A DNA stretch of 64,000 nt, from positions 100,923,811-100,987,810 of the forward strand of contig CM043947.1 in NCBI GenBank assembly GCA_014529385.2, written 5' to 3'. The notes beneath the pieces were generated by a model, which saw nothing but the letters and a program-made list of their open reading frames with translations, did not search any database and was not told the DNA's origin. The position numbers and the translations under genes were made by a program. Origin of the DNA: Adiantum capillus-veneris. Its lineage: Eukaryota; Streptophyta; Polypodiopsida; Polypodiales; Pteridaceae. Positions 1 through 11,000 of this stretch are shown piece after piece. Each line of letters opens with the position of its first letter. Position 1 is the stretch's first letter.

Positions 1-3000
1 GAGCAGGGGAAAGACTCACATTCTGGATGTAAAGCTTAAAGGGGAGTCTATTCCTACTGTATCAGCTTCTGCTATTACTTCTGTAATGAAAAAGCATCTT
101 TCTGCGTACTTGGTTTTTGCACGTGAAGTGTCAGATTGTGATGAATCAAATTTATCTGTGCTAGATAAAGAAAGGTCAATGTTTTTACAACAGTATAGTG
201 ACTGTTTTTCCGATTCATTACCGTCTCAATTACCGCCAGAGAGACCCGAGGACCATGCGATAGATTTGGTGCCAGGCTGTAGCCCACCAAATAAGCCTCC
301 GTACAGGGTTAGTGCGGCTCAGCAGAAAGAGATAATGGGCCAAGTACAGGAGTTGTTAGAAAAGGGGCTGATTCAGCCCAGTTCATCTCCATTCTGTTCT
401 CCAGTGTTGTTGGTGCAGAAAAAGGATGGCTCATGGCGTATGTGCATCGACTACCGTGCACTGAACAAGAATACCATCAAGAATAGGTTCCCTATACCTA
501 GAATTGATGATATTATGGACAAATTAGAAGGAGCAGCTATGTTTAGCAGGATAGATCTAAAGAGTGGGTATCATCAGATCCGCATTAGATCAGAGGATGT
601 GCACAAGACTGCTTTTAGAACAACGTTTGGCCTTTACGAATTTTTAGTGATGCCCTTTGGTCTCACAAATGCTCCTGCTACGTTCAATAGGATGATGGAC
701 AGAATTTTCCGTCCACACCAGCAGTTTGTTGGTACATTCTTTGATGACATGATAGTCTACTCAAAGAATGAAGAGGAGCATAGGCATCACTTGGCCATTG
801 TGTTCAAAGAGCTACGCAGTCATAGGTTGCTCATCAATGCAAAGAAAAGTGAGTTTTTTCTGGAAGAGATTCACTTTCTGGGACACATTGTCTCAAAGGA
901 TGGTGTCAGAATGGATCCTGCAAAAGTTGAAGCGATCAAGTCATGGCCAAATTTGAAGACGGTGCATGATGTCCGAAGCTTTTTGGGACTATGCTCCTAT
1001 TACAGAAGGTTTATCCGAAATTTCGCTGAGATTGCTTCACCTTTACATGCTCTTCAAAAGAAGGCAGTCACTTTTAGATGGACACAGAAAGAGATTTCAG
1101 CTTTTAATCTCTTAAAGGAAAAGATGACTTCAGATCCAGTCATTGTGTTGCCAGATCTTAGGAAGTCATTTGTGGTCCAGTGCGACGCCTGCGGTAGTAG
1201 CATTGGTGCTGTGCTAATGCAAGATGGCAGGGTAGTAGCCTATGAGAGCAGAATTTTGCAAGGGCCAGAGATGACCATGCAGGTCTATGAGAAAGAGTTA
1301 CTGGCTGTGATTCATGCGCTCTTAAGTTGGAAACACTACCTGCTAGGTGCAGATTTCGTTGTCCAAACGGATCATCAGACCTTGCGATACTTCTTGACAC
1401 AGACAAAGTTATCTGAGAAGCATATGCGATGGGCAAATATCTTGTCCATGTTCCATTTTCAGATTGTGCATGTGGAAGGCAAGAAGAACGTTGTGGCTGA
1501 TGCCTTGTCAAGAAAGCCACAAATTTCAGCTGTGTCGATTCCTTATCATCATGAACTTGATGATATGAGAGAACAGTATGCAAATGATGAAGATTTTGCA
1601 AGGGTCTTCGAGCAACTAATGGATGGACAACGTCATGAACACTATCTTCTTAAAGACGGGTTCATGATGATGCATGGCAGATTGTGTGTCACAAAGCCAT
1701 TGCGACGCAAAGTTATGGAAGAGAGTCATGTCCCACCGTATGCAGGGCATCGTGGTATCGATGCTACAGTTAAAGCGGTTGAGACATTCTTCTATTGGCC
1801 TACATTGAGAAGGGATGTGGATGCCTTTGTGCGAGAATGCCTAATATGCCAAAAGGTCAAGTTTGACAGGCAAAAGGCACCAGGGTTATTGCAACCACTA
1901 CCTATTCCAGATAAACCATGGGAAAGTATTGCTATGGATTTTATCTTTGATCTTCCAAGAACCCAGACAGGAAATGATGGTATTTGGACCATTATTTGCA
2001 GATTCAGCAAACAGGCTCATTTTATTCCTGTCAGGAAGAAGATAAAGCCAGATCAGATGGCACGCTTGTTTATGAGCAATATTTTCAAGTATCATGGCAT
2101 GCCACAGTCGATTATTAGCGACCGTGATCCACGCATGACTAGTTTGTTCTGGAAAGGCTTGTTTGAGAATATGGGTACCACGCTCAAATTCTCTTCGTCA
2201 TTTCATCCTCAAACAGATGGGCAGTCAGAAGAGGCAAATTCTACTGTCCTAGATCTGCTGAAGTGCTATGTGTCAGAGCATAAAGGAAAGTGGGAGCAGT
2301 ATTTGCCATTGGTGGAGTATGCATACAATAATACAGTGCATTCATCAACTGGCAAGGCACCCTTTGAGATAGTTGAAGGTGGCAAGAAAGTTCCTCCCAT
2401 ACTGCATACAAAGGACAAGATATTTGAAGCAGATAAGTATGTTCAAGACATGGATGAAATGTACAAGAAGGTCAAAGTGGCCTTAGAAAGGACTCAGGCA
2501 AAGCAAAAGAAAGCAGCTGATCGTCACCGTCGTGAAGTGGTATATTCACTTGGTGATTGGGTGCTTCTACGGTTTGAAAAGGCAAGGTTAAAGAAGATGA
2601 AGGGCAAGGAAAGACTCTTTCCAAAGCTCAGCATGCGTTACTATGGGCCTTTTCAAGTATGCGACATAATCAATGATGTTGCATATAGGCTGAAATTGCC
2701 TGACAGTTGGAAGATTCACAATGCGTTTCATGTGAGTCTTCTCAGACCCTATGTGGGTGATGTGCCAGAAGATATACCAGCTGAAGATCAGCCGGAAGTC
2801 GAGGAACTTGACGAGATCTTGGTCCCTGAACAGATTTTGGCACACAAAGAAAGGAAAGTGAAAGGCAAGGTTGCTAGGCGTTACTTGGTAAAGTTCAGAA
2901 ACTATCCACCAATGGATGCTAAGTGGATGGAAGAAGGTGAACTTGCACAGTCACCAACTGTGTTATCACTTTACCTGGAAGCCTTCGATTTGCAACCTAC

Positions 3001-3013
3001 CTTGACCCCTTGA
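1..3013 (+). CDS. pol: Ty3/gypsy chromovirus pol polyprotein, 5'-partial (RT-RNase H-integrase-chromodomain)
   Basis: One open frame runs from base 2 through the window edge to a TGA at 3011-3013. The first ATG in view is at 86 (975 codons from there), but the reading frame continues upstream, so this is the C-terminal part of a longer gag-pol. Counting from that ATG: reverse transcriptase about 70-235 with the FFDDM form of the catalytic YxDD box near 217; RNase H about 355-475 with QCDACGSS and YEKELLAV; integrase H2C2 zinc finger about 550-588 (H..H..CLIC), DDE core with D near 616 (AMDFI), D near 676 (ISDRD) and E near 714 (GQSEEAN); GPF/Y-type module about 850-890; chromodomain about 905-960. 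No internal stop or frameshift, unlike nearly all other elements here, so this is a comparatively recent copy. It makes cDNA and inserts it; the chromodomain is expected to guide integration to modified chromatin. Its LTR follows at 3587. Confidence 0.95.
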   Translation, partial: SRGKTHILDVKLKGESIPTVSASAITSVMKKHLSAYLVFAREVSDCDESNLSVLDKERSMFLQQYSDCFSDSLPSQLPPERPEDHAIDLVPGCSPPNKPPYRVSAAQQKEIMGQVQELLEKGLIQPSSSPFCSPVLLVQKKDGSWRMCIDYRALNKNTIKNRFPIPRIDDIMDKLEGAAMFSRIDLKSGYHQIRIRSEDVHKTAFRTTFGLYEFLVMPFGLTNAPATFNRMMDRIFRPHQQFVGTFFDDMIVYSKNEEEHRHHLAIVFKELRSHRLLINAKKSEFFLEEIHFLGHIVSKDGVRMDPAKVEAIKSWPNLKTVHDVRSFLGLCSYYRRFIRNFAEIASPLHALQKKAVTFRWTQKEISAFNLLKEKMTSDPVIVLPDLRKSFVVQCDACGSSIGAVLMQDGRVVAYESRILQGPEMTMQVYEKELLAVIHALLSWKHYLLGADFVVQTDHQTLRYFLTQTKLSEKHMRWANILSMFHFQIVHVEGKKNVVADALSRKPQISAVSIPYHHELDDMREQYANDEDFARVFEQLMDGQRHEHYLLKDGFMMMHGRLCVTKPLRRKVMEESHVPPYAGHRGIDATVKAVETFFYWPTLRRDVDAFVRECLICQKVKFDRQKAPGLLQPLPIPDKPWESIAMDFIFDLPRTQTGNDGIWTIICRFSKQAHFIPVRKKIKPDQMARLFMSNIFKYHGMPQSIISDRDPRMTSLFWKGLFENMGTTLKFSSSFHPQTDGQSEEANSTVLDLLKCYVSEHKGKWEQYLPLVEYAYNNTVHSSTGKAPFEIVEGGKKVPPILHTKDKIFEADKYVQDMDEMYKKVKVALERTQAKQKKAADRHRREVVYSLGDWVLLRFEKARLKKMKGKERLFPKLSMRYYGPFQVCDIINDVAYRLKLPDSWKIHNAFHVSLLRPYVGDVPEDIPAEDQPEVEELDEILVPEQILAHKERKVKGKVARRYLVKFRNYPPMDAKWMEEGELAQSPTVLSLYLEAFDLQPTLTP

Positions 3014-3586
3014 GTTTCAAAGCTAAATGGATTGTCAGTGTGACAATGGCTTCTGAAACAAATGATGTACATGGTATTTAAAGTGAGCTCAAATGAAATA
3101 CCTGTTACATGAATGTTAGAGCTGTACAGATTGTCAGTTTGGCAATTGCTCTTATGGAATGTCCAAAAGTTTGGTTAGTGCTATAGAAGTGAGTATTTCT
3201 TGTCAGTTTGTCAAGGATACAGTGATTGCTTCTATTGAAGAGTACATGTGTAACTGCATTCTTAAACTGTCGGTTTGGGTATGCTCGAAAGTGTTACGGG
3301 ATCCAACGTGTACTATAAGACAGTGGCAAAATGTGCAGCTACCATTTTGTCATTGGAAAGTTAGTGACTCAAAGCAATGGCAGAGTGCGAAGCTACCACT
3401 ATGTCATTGGGACAGGGTTCACACGCAGGCAATACATGAGTCGACGAGGTGTTGAATACACCAGGGTTGACAATGAGCATGTATGTGTCGTATATGTGTC
3501 GACAGGTGTTGAATACATCAGTGTTGACAGTAAGCATGTACGACATAGATGCAAACGAGGACGTTTGAGATTTCAGGAGGGGGGTA
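3014..3586 (+). other. gypsy 3' untranslated region with duplicated blocks and polypurine tract
   Basis: No ORF of note. Two short local duplications are visible: a block near 3324 repeated near 3379 (spacing about 55) and a block beginning GTCGAC near 3439 repeated near 3497 (spacing about 58). The stretch ends in an AGGAGGGGGG purine run at about 3575-3584, the expected plus-strand primer, immediately before the LTR. The same purine run, in reverse, precedes the LTR3 copy that ends at 52416. Confidence 0.7.
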
Positions 3587-4995
3587 TGTCACCAGCGTGT
3601 GACTACTATCTATCCTTTTTGTTGATTTCTTTCTTATTAGCTATTTACTTTCACTTTTTGGAAACACCCCTCGGGAAATCTAACTGCCCTGCATTGCATA
3701 GCTAGTGTGGAACTGTCCAGAGGGAGTCCAGGCCTGAGGGCAAGAGAGCACTAAGGTTGGACAAGGACTATGGTTAGCCAAGTGGGGTCATTGACTAGCC
3801 AAAGTGGAATCCTTTGCTACAGAGGCTACATTTCAGTTTTGGATGTGGCCGCAGTGTACAAAGAGGGTCGGATGACCTAGAAAGATACAATGGCAGCATC
3901 TCCTAAAATTTAGGGAACTGCTATTTTGGGACCTGAAAATGTGTTGGCGTCATTACCTCCGGAATGACAAAGGGAACATTTTCTTACTCTGCCGTGAAGT
4001 CAACTGGGCAACCGGTTGGGATATTTTTAGGCGGCAACCCCGAAACGGGAAAATGCTTGTAAAAGTGCCAAGTGGCACCTTCTGGTGCACTTGCCTTATG
4101 CAACAAGAAGTGGCGCTGAATTTGAAGAGGAGAGAGCCTCATTTTCAGATTTTGTCACAGGTTAAGAGCTATGGAGTGCTTGCTTTCCCTCTTATGCACA
4201 GTGCGGTGCCAGGAGTGATGCCCTGCACGCTACGCACTGCCCTCTCTCTCCCCTTTGGCAGTATGTTATGCCCCTCTAGTGGGCTCTTCATTTGACCAAT
4301 GTACAGTTGTGTGGGTTCATGCGCGATTGCCGAGGCAAGAGCCTCTTGCACAGGTACTGGATTAGCTAGCGGCTAATCCCCCCGCAGGTACAGGTGAATT
4401 CGGAGAGGTTTCACGCCAGAAATCTCGTCCGATTCAAAGGGCAAGTAGCCCTACAGGTGCGGGAGCTCGAGGACTTGCTAGGGATGCGACCGGCACGCGG
4501 AACGGAGCCCGAAACAGTGAATTACAGCCTGCTGTGTATTTTTGCAGGTTTAGGGTTTTGGCCCTAAACAGACCCTAATACCCCCAGGAGGTTCGGGGAC
4601 GCAAGGGGACCGTTGTACAGGCGATCTGGCGTATTTTCAGGGCTGAAAACAGAGAATTCAGCGTGCTGCAGATTCTCGCCAGGTTTTGCAAAGTGCCCGT
4701 ATGCGTCGGGAAAGTCAGTCAATGCGTGGGAATACTGACCGTGAAGGGTTCTAGTACAGTTATGCTGCCGAAATCGGGCTGGAACGGTGGAAATTCAGCC
4801 GAGTTTGTGCGAGGCAGCTTGTAGGAACCACAGCGTTTCTTCCCTCTTTTGAATAATAAAGAAATACCGAAAGGGGCGCCTAAGTTAGGGGCCAATCTGG
4901 TGTCTGTCTACTCATACAGGTGCAATCTAGCAGCCTGTATCCCGCTCCCCTTTGTTGTGTCTTGAAAATACAAGTAAAATAGACGACTAATAATG
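3587..4995 (+). mobile_element. LTR3, long LTR of the chromovirus family
   Basis: Starts TGTCAC directly after the polypurine tract and ends before GGTGAAAGC at 4996, which is the conserved start of the internal leader in other copies (31408, 46814, 49445, 53322, all reverse). Contains AATAAA near 4854, the shared box CCGAAAGGGGCGCC at 4867-4880, and two hairpins at about 4334-4379. Related reverse copies lie at 31409-32258, 46815-48235, 49446-52416 and 53323-54488. It serves as 3' LTR of the upstream pol, but is followed by gag-type sequence rather than flanking DNA. The exact 3' end is inferred. Confidence 0.75.
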
Positions 4996-5782
4996 GGTGA
5001 AAGCTAAATCAAGGTTTAAAGTAAAGTCTACCGCCCTTTTTGGATCAAACAGGCCGGTTACACCTTCTACATATTTTGGTTATTTTGAAGGTGATTCAGT
5101 GTTTCAAGCTATGGTTGGACCTTCCACAGATTATATGCCAGGTAATGTGTTTGGAACAATGCAAACAGGCATGGATAACCTTGTGTAAGGGAACATAGGT
5201 GTCCAACCTGGTTTTCAAGGTGCCTATGGTCAATTTCAAATGCCTGGAACACAGTTTGCTATGGCTGGTTTTTCATGATCATATGCCCAAAATGCAAATA
5301 TGAGAGGTAAACCAGGTGATGCGAGTGTTGGAATGGTCAATCTTGGAGCACCACTTTTATGGGCACCTCTTTATGACAATGTGACTCCTTTGAATCAACC
5401 TAAAGATTACAAGGAAGGAGGGCAAGTAGTGAAGTTTGAAACTTTCAAGGGAACTGAAGATCAACTGAAGGCCTTGACCTTCATACAACACTTTGATGCA
5501 GCTTATGCTTGAGGAAACTTCCTTACTTCACAAAGTCCTTGAAGATACGCAAGGCTATCACTTTCTTGAAAGGGAATGGGCTTCAATGGTGGACCGCATT
5601 GTTGAATCGGGGTCAAGCCCCAACAACGTGGGTCCAATTCAAGCAGCTTTTTGCAGTTGCATGGCTTACAAACACTTTTGAAGTGGATGTGATGACAGAA
5701 GGCACGAGTTGAATGCTAAACAGTGTGCAAATCTGGAAGAGTACAATAAACAATTATGGGCCGCACTGTTGCCAATAACCTC
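4996..5782 (+). pseudogene. gag: gypsy gag remnant, first part (broken)
   Basis: Frameshifted and stop-containing remnants of the chromovirus Gag. Recognisable pieces include a YMPGNVFG segment near 5140, NQPKDYKEGG near 5395, and the WW-containing core of a retrotransposon gag domain near 5590. The same protein is encoded in reverse at 43740-45594, which gives independent support. The extreme N-terminus present in the other copies (53088-53250 reverse) is missing. The reading is interrupted at 5782 by a solo LTR and resumes at 6388. Confidence 0.8.
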
Positions 5783-5862
5783 TGTCACAAGACGAGCACC
5801 ACGTGCCAATAGAAAAGAACAAACTGAACAAACTTTTAGCACTTCAATAACAACTGAAAACT

Positions 5863-5902
<40 letters not shown>

Positions 5903-6387
5903 ACACGCGACACGGAGTGGCAGAATTCCACCCCAGAGAGCATTGGCCCCAAACCTGGGCGCCCCTTTCGGTATTTCTTTATATTGCATCAACACAGTAC
6001 AAGCCGGTACTCCACGCTCTGCACCTTCCCCATAAGAGTGCCAGAGAATGAGCCCTAGCCTCATATTTTAAGGCCCTTGGCCACTAAAAGTAGTTTACAT
6101 GAAAAGCTTTAAAAGCGACTAGTCCAAAAAATTAAAACAACTATCAACGTGATTTACGAAAATCCGTATAGTTCCGCCACGTCAACAAGCTAGCGTAAAA
6201 TCCGGAATTCCGTACAAGATGCCATGTCATCAATCAGCGTAAAACCCGGAATTCCGTATAACAGGTGCCACATTATCAGTTTTCCACTTCTTCTACTGCT
6301 TTTGCTTCTTAGGATTTAGGCCCCTCGACAGAGATCTGAAGGTTGGCTCCATTCTTTAGTGACTTGACACGTCGACAGTTTGTGACA
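5783..6387 (-). mobile_element. solo LTR2 inserted in gag, 5-bp target duplication
   Basis: A 605-bp element bounded by TGTCAC and GTGACA, flanked by a perfect ACCTC duplication (5778-5782 and 6388-6392). On the minus strand it carries the LTR landmarks: a TATA-poor promoter side with repeated CGGAATTCCG-like blocks, an AATATAAAG segment, and the CCGAAAGGGGCGCC box (reverse, 5958-5971). A GA microsatellite lies at about 5861-5899. No internal domain, so it is a solo LTR left by LTR-LTR recombination. Confidence 0.93.
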
Positions 6388-6777
6388 ACCTCCTATAGGT
6401 TTGTGCCATTGTTAAAACAGATTGAGAAGTATTATTGCGGATTGCCCAAGAAAATCAGGGACTACTGCACAAAGACTATTGTCATGAATATGGCATAGTT
6501 GACTAAGAATGCGAGTGGCCAGCAATCTGTCGAAGGGAGATTACAATGAATTTAATAGCCACAAGAAAGGGTCCCAAAGTAAACAGTTTTCAGCCAAGGG
6601 AAATGCTGCACCAAAGCCTTCTGTACCTCCCACAAAGAAACCCTCCACTATGAAGCTGACACGTCCAAGAAGCAATCTAGATCTTCTTCTGGGCGAGGAC
6701 AAGGACAGAAAAGGCATTTTTCTGGCAAATCTTTTGAAGAAAGAAAAGCTCTAAGAGAGCCCAAAAAATGCTACATT
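6388..6777 (+). pseudogene. gag: gypsy gag remnant, second part with start of zinc knuckle
   Basis: Continues the gag frame of the segment ending at 5782: a FVPLLKQIEKYY segment, a basic low-complexity region (6509-6754) and the first half of a CCHC knuckle (KKCYIC) that is cut at 6777 by the LTR of Copia A. One stop (TAG) interrupts near 6497. Confidence 0.75.
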
Positions 6778-7001
6778 TGTTACCATATACATGTGGTAGT
6801 GATGTGTGTGAACACACTAGGACCGCCGGGGTATTTTTTCCCTCTTTAGGAGGTTTTTTCCCCGTGCATTGTATATACGCCCATCACTCTAGGGCTATTG
6901 ATCTTTCCATTGCACACTAAGTTATACACTCTATTGTGTGCCTTGAGCTTCCTTCGTCTTCTCCAAGTTGTGTGCGTTTCTCTGCAACCCTAATTCCAAC
7001 A
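6778..7001 (+). repeat. Copia A 5' LTR
   Basis: 224 bp, TGTTACC...CCAACA, directly followed by A/T spacer and PBS TGGTATCAGAGC (7004-7015). Contains a TATATA promoter-like segment near 6872. Confidence 0.95.
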
Positions 7002-7025
7002 ATTGGTATCAGAGCAGGTTGCTTC

Positions 7026-7303
7026 TGTTGGGTTAAAGGCCTAAATAACCCCTTTTTGTACATTTTTATACTTTGTTCAGTTTCATATTGAACCTGGACA
7101 CGTTTTTTAAAGGTCACTTATAATAAAAGTAGGAAAACCCAAAACTCACTTATTGAGTTTTCCCCAAAAACGTGAGCTCTCTCTCTCTCCCTCTTCGTTC
7201 TGCTAGCGCTTCCTCTCCTGCTGGCTTTCGCCACCCCTCTCTGCACACACATTGTACTTCCTCGTGTGCTCTTTCACTTGCACACACTGCTGCGAGCTCA
7301 TCA
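7026..7303 (+). repeat. Copia B 5' LTR
   Basis: 278 bp. The palindrome that is perfect in the 3' LTR is partly decayed here (about 7072-7098). PBS follows after two bases. Confidence 0.93.
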
Positions 7304-8059
7304 ACTGGTATCAGAGCCTCGATTAGGGTTTGCCCCAAACCTGCAAACGCTGAATTTCAGCCAAGAAGGTTAACTTTCACGCGAGATTTTGCAATTTCGT
7401 CGCCAAAGGACTCGTCCCCAGACACTAGAGAGCTCCCGGCAACCAAAATTGACCTAAAACAGGCTGAAATTAGGTCAAAAACTGGAAATTGCAGGTTATG
7501 ACAGCAAAATACAGGTTTTGCAAATGATGGATTAAGGTGTGGGAATACTTTTGCCAAGTCCCCGCTACCCGGAAACACTGAAATTGCCGAAAAACAAGCC
7601 CTAAAACAGGTGTTTTAAGCAAATTTCAGATTTGCGCAAGTTTTTGCAAGTGTTTTTATGGTGCGATTACATTGGGGAAAGTGCAAATTGATGCAATCTA
7701 CGCACATTTGACAAATTTTGTCGATGTATGACCATTTGTGGCTCAATTTCATGCAATTTTGATGCTACAAATTGGGGCTTTTGCGCTTACATGCTTCTAA
7801 AGGCTATGTATTAGCCTTATGTATGTCTTCTGAGGCTAAAAACAACTAAATTTGTTGTTTTCGAGCACAAATTCGCTCGCTGAAATTTCCTGCGCATAAA
7901 TTTCAGAAATTGAATTTTGTGCCCAAGTAAACCTATTTTGCTCCAAATTGCTCCTGTGACCATTTGGAGCTGTAGTGCACATCTTTGTGAGGCTGTACTC
8001 CAATTTTTGCGCATTTTGCCCAAAAATTCAACGTATTATCCCTCTTATTTCGTGCAACT

Positions 8060-11000
8060 ATGGCCTCATCTTCTTCGGATGTGAAGAACCTCTTCGAGAT
8101 TAAGAGGTTCGATGGTACAGGTTTTGATCTTTGGAAAGACAGGATTCAAGGAATCCCTTGAATCCTATTTCTTAAGGATTACGAAGGGACACTTGAACAA
8201 GTGAAGCCACAGAATATGACGGATGAATCATGGGTTAGCATGAACAGGAAGGCCGTTACATACATTAAAATGGCCATGACCGATGAGACCGTCATTGATG
8301 TGAAAGGTCTCACGACTGCTTTTGATGTGTGGGAGAAGTTGAAGGGAATGTATGAAAATACGCCTGTCAACCAGGTGCACTTGATGCGAAAACTTGTTGG
8401 CATGTAACTAGATGAGTCCAAGAGCGCGGCAGAGCACTTGTCATTATTCGCAGGTACTTTGTCGCAGTTACAGGATTCTGGCTTGCCTCCTTTTAAAGAT
8501 AAGCTGAAAGATATCTTCTTGCTTATGACCTTACCTGAGTCATGGGAAACTTTGGTGGTTTCGTTGTCCAATAACCCCAATTTGACCTTTGATGGTGTTA
8601 GGGGTTCTATCTTGAATGAAGAAATCAAGAGGAAAGCAAGTGGAGAGGGAGGCAGCTCTGCCAACATAATTAGAGGCAGGACAGAAAAGAAGAATGCTTA
8701 TGCACAAAGGAGTAAGAGTAAGAGTAAAGAAAGGGGAAATGCAAGCAAAAGCAAAGGGTGATGTGACTTGCTATCAATGTGGCAGGAAAGGTCACAAGAA
8801 ACCTGATTGTAGGTACTATAAAGCTGAGTTAGAAAGGAAAAAGAATGGTGGAGACAAAAAGAAAGAGAAGAAGGAAGTCAAGACAGATGCACAGGATAGC
8901 TCAAAAGACAAAGAGAAGGCCAATGTGGCTTCTAGTGTCGTGATTAAGGAGCTGTCAGATGTAGAGGACATCCTCTACATCTTGTGTGCCACTTTGTCAG
9001 ATGATGATGCTTATGACTTTGATGCCTCTCTAAATGTTCATTCACAGGACATGCAGATCACCAAGAGTGATCTTATTGATGCTTTGTTGACTGTCAACGA
9101 TGCATTGTCCCAGACTTGGATTGTTGATTCCGGTGCTTCATTTCATGTGACTCCTATCAAGGAGTGTTTCTCTACTTTTGATGCGGGCAAGCGTGGCCAT
9201 GTATACCTTGGAAACAATCATGCATGTTCCATTGAGGGTATTGGCACTGTGCATCTCTCCATAGATGGCACGAATGAGCTTGTCTTGCATGATGTTCGAT
9301 ATGTGCCGGGAATCAAGAAGAGTCTGCTTTCTGTTGGTCAAATGGATATGCATGGTTACAGCATCTTGTTTGAGAGAGGGTCATGGAAAATGACTAAAGG
9401 CTCAAGGCTGATTGTAAAGGGCACAAAGAAAGGGACACTTTACTGCATGCATGGAAAGGCCGTGTTGTGCAAGTTTATTGCATTGGCTGAAATTAACTCT
9501 CACATGGAGTTGTGGCACAAGAGGCTTGGCCATATGAGCCAAAAGGGCCTTTCTAAGCTTTGTACTTTGAACAAGCTTGATGCTAAAGGCACAAAGCTTG
9601 ATTTTTGTAATGAATGTCAATATGGCAAGCAAGTAAAGCGTTCTTATTACTCTGGTGTCTCTCGTAAACCTTGTGTGCTTGATCTTGTACATTCTGATGT
9701 ATGTAGCATGCCTACTAAGTCTATGGGTGGTGCATGTTATTTTGTCTCCTTTGTTGATAATCATTCTAGGAAAATTTGGGTTTATTTGCTTAAGTCTAAG
9801 GATGAAGCCTTTGCTGCGTTTAAGAGATTTCATGCATTTGTGGCCACCCAAACAGGTAGAAAGCTAAAATTGCTTGCGTACAGACAATGGGGGGTAGTAC
9901 ACAAAGTGCTGAATTTAACAAGTTTTGTGAAAATTTGGGCATTAAGAGGGAGCTTACTGTGCCAAACAACCCCTCTTCTAATGGTGTGGCTGAAAGATTC
10001 AATAGGACACTTTGTGAGAGGGTGAGGTGCATGTTGTCCACAGCTATCTCTCTCATGGATTTTGGGGAGAAGCTTTGAAAACTACAGTGCATATATGCAA
10101 TCGATCCCCTCACATGTCTTTGAGAGGTGACATCCCTGAAGAGGTTTGGTCTGGCAAGCCTGCTTCATATGATCACTTACGCATTTTTGGTTGCGAAGCT
10201 TTTGTGCATGTTAGATCTGAGTTGAGGAGTAAACTAGATGCGAAGTCCATTAAAGGCCTCTTCATGGGATATGGTGAAGAAGGTGAAATGGGTTACAGGA
10301 TTTGGTTACCTCAGCTCAAAAGGGTTGTACGCAGCCGGGATGTTGTTTTTAATGAGGCAAGGCTGCTTCAAAACAATTGTGCCTCAAAGCATGACCATAA
10401 AAGGGTGAAATTTCAGCATGACCAGCCACCTGTTAGGCCTATTTTTGACCCTCAGGATGCACCACAAATGGCTGAAAATGTAGATGATCCAGTGGTGTAT
10501 GAGCCAGATGATGTTGGACAGCAAATTGAGGCTCCTGAAGGGCATTTGCAGCCAAGAAACAATGCTGAAAATGGTGCTGAAAATAATGTACAGCAGCCCA
10601 TTGTTGATGATTTTGTAGTGCCACCTGATGTAAACCCATTGCCGGATAATGTGGATCATTGGGTGAGGCGGTCTACTCGTCAAAGACGACCTATGAGTCG
10701 ATATGACTCCTCTTTGCATTACATTATATTGACAGATGAGGGAGAGCCTCTTACGTATAAAGAGGCAAAGACATGTGAGCACAGCGACAAGTGGGAGCTT
10801 GCTATGCAGGAAGAGATTAAAGCTTTGCATGCTAATCATACTTGGGATTTGGTTGAATTGCCCAAAGGAAGGAAGGCTAATCCTAACAAATGGGTGTATA
10901 AAATCAAGACTGTTGATGCAAAACCCAAGTATAAGGCAAAGCTTGTGGCAAAGGGATATGTTCAAACCAAGGGCATAGACTTTCAGGAAGTGTTCTCTCC

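Noticed and set aside
1158-1601. Minus-strand ORF inside the intact pol.
   Set aside because: Shadow of the pol frame; no domain and no promoter context.
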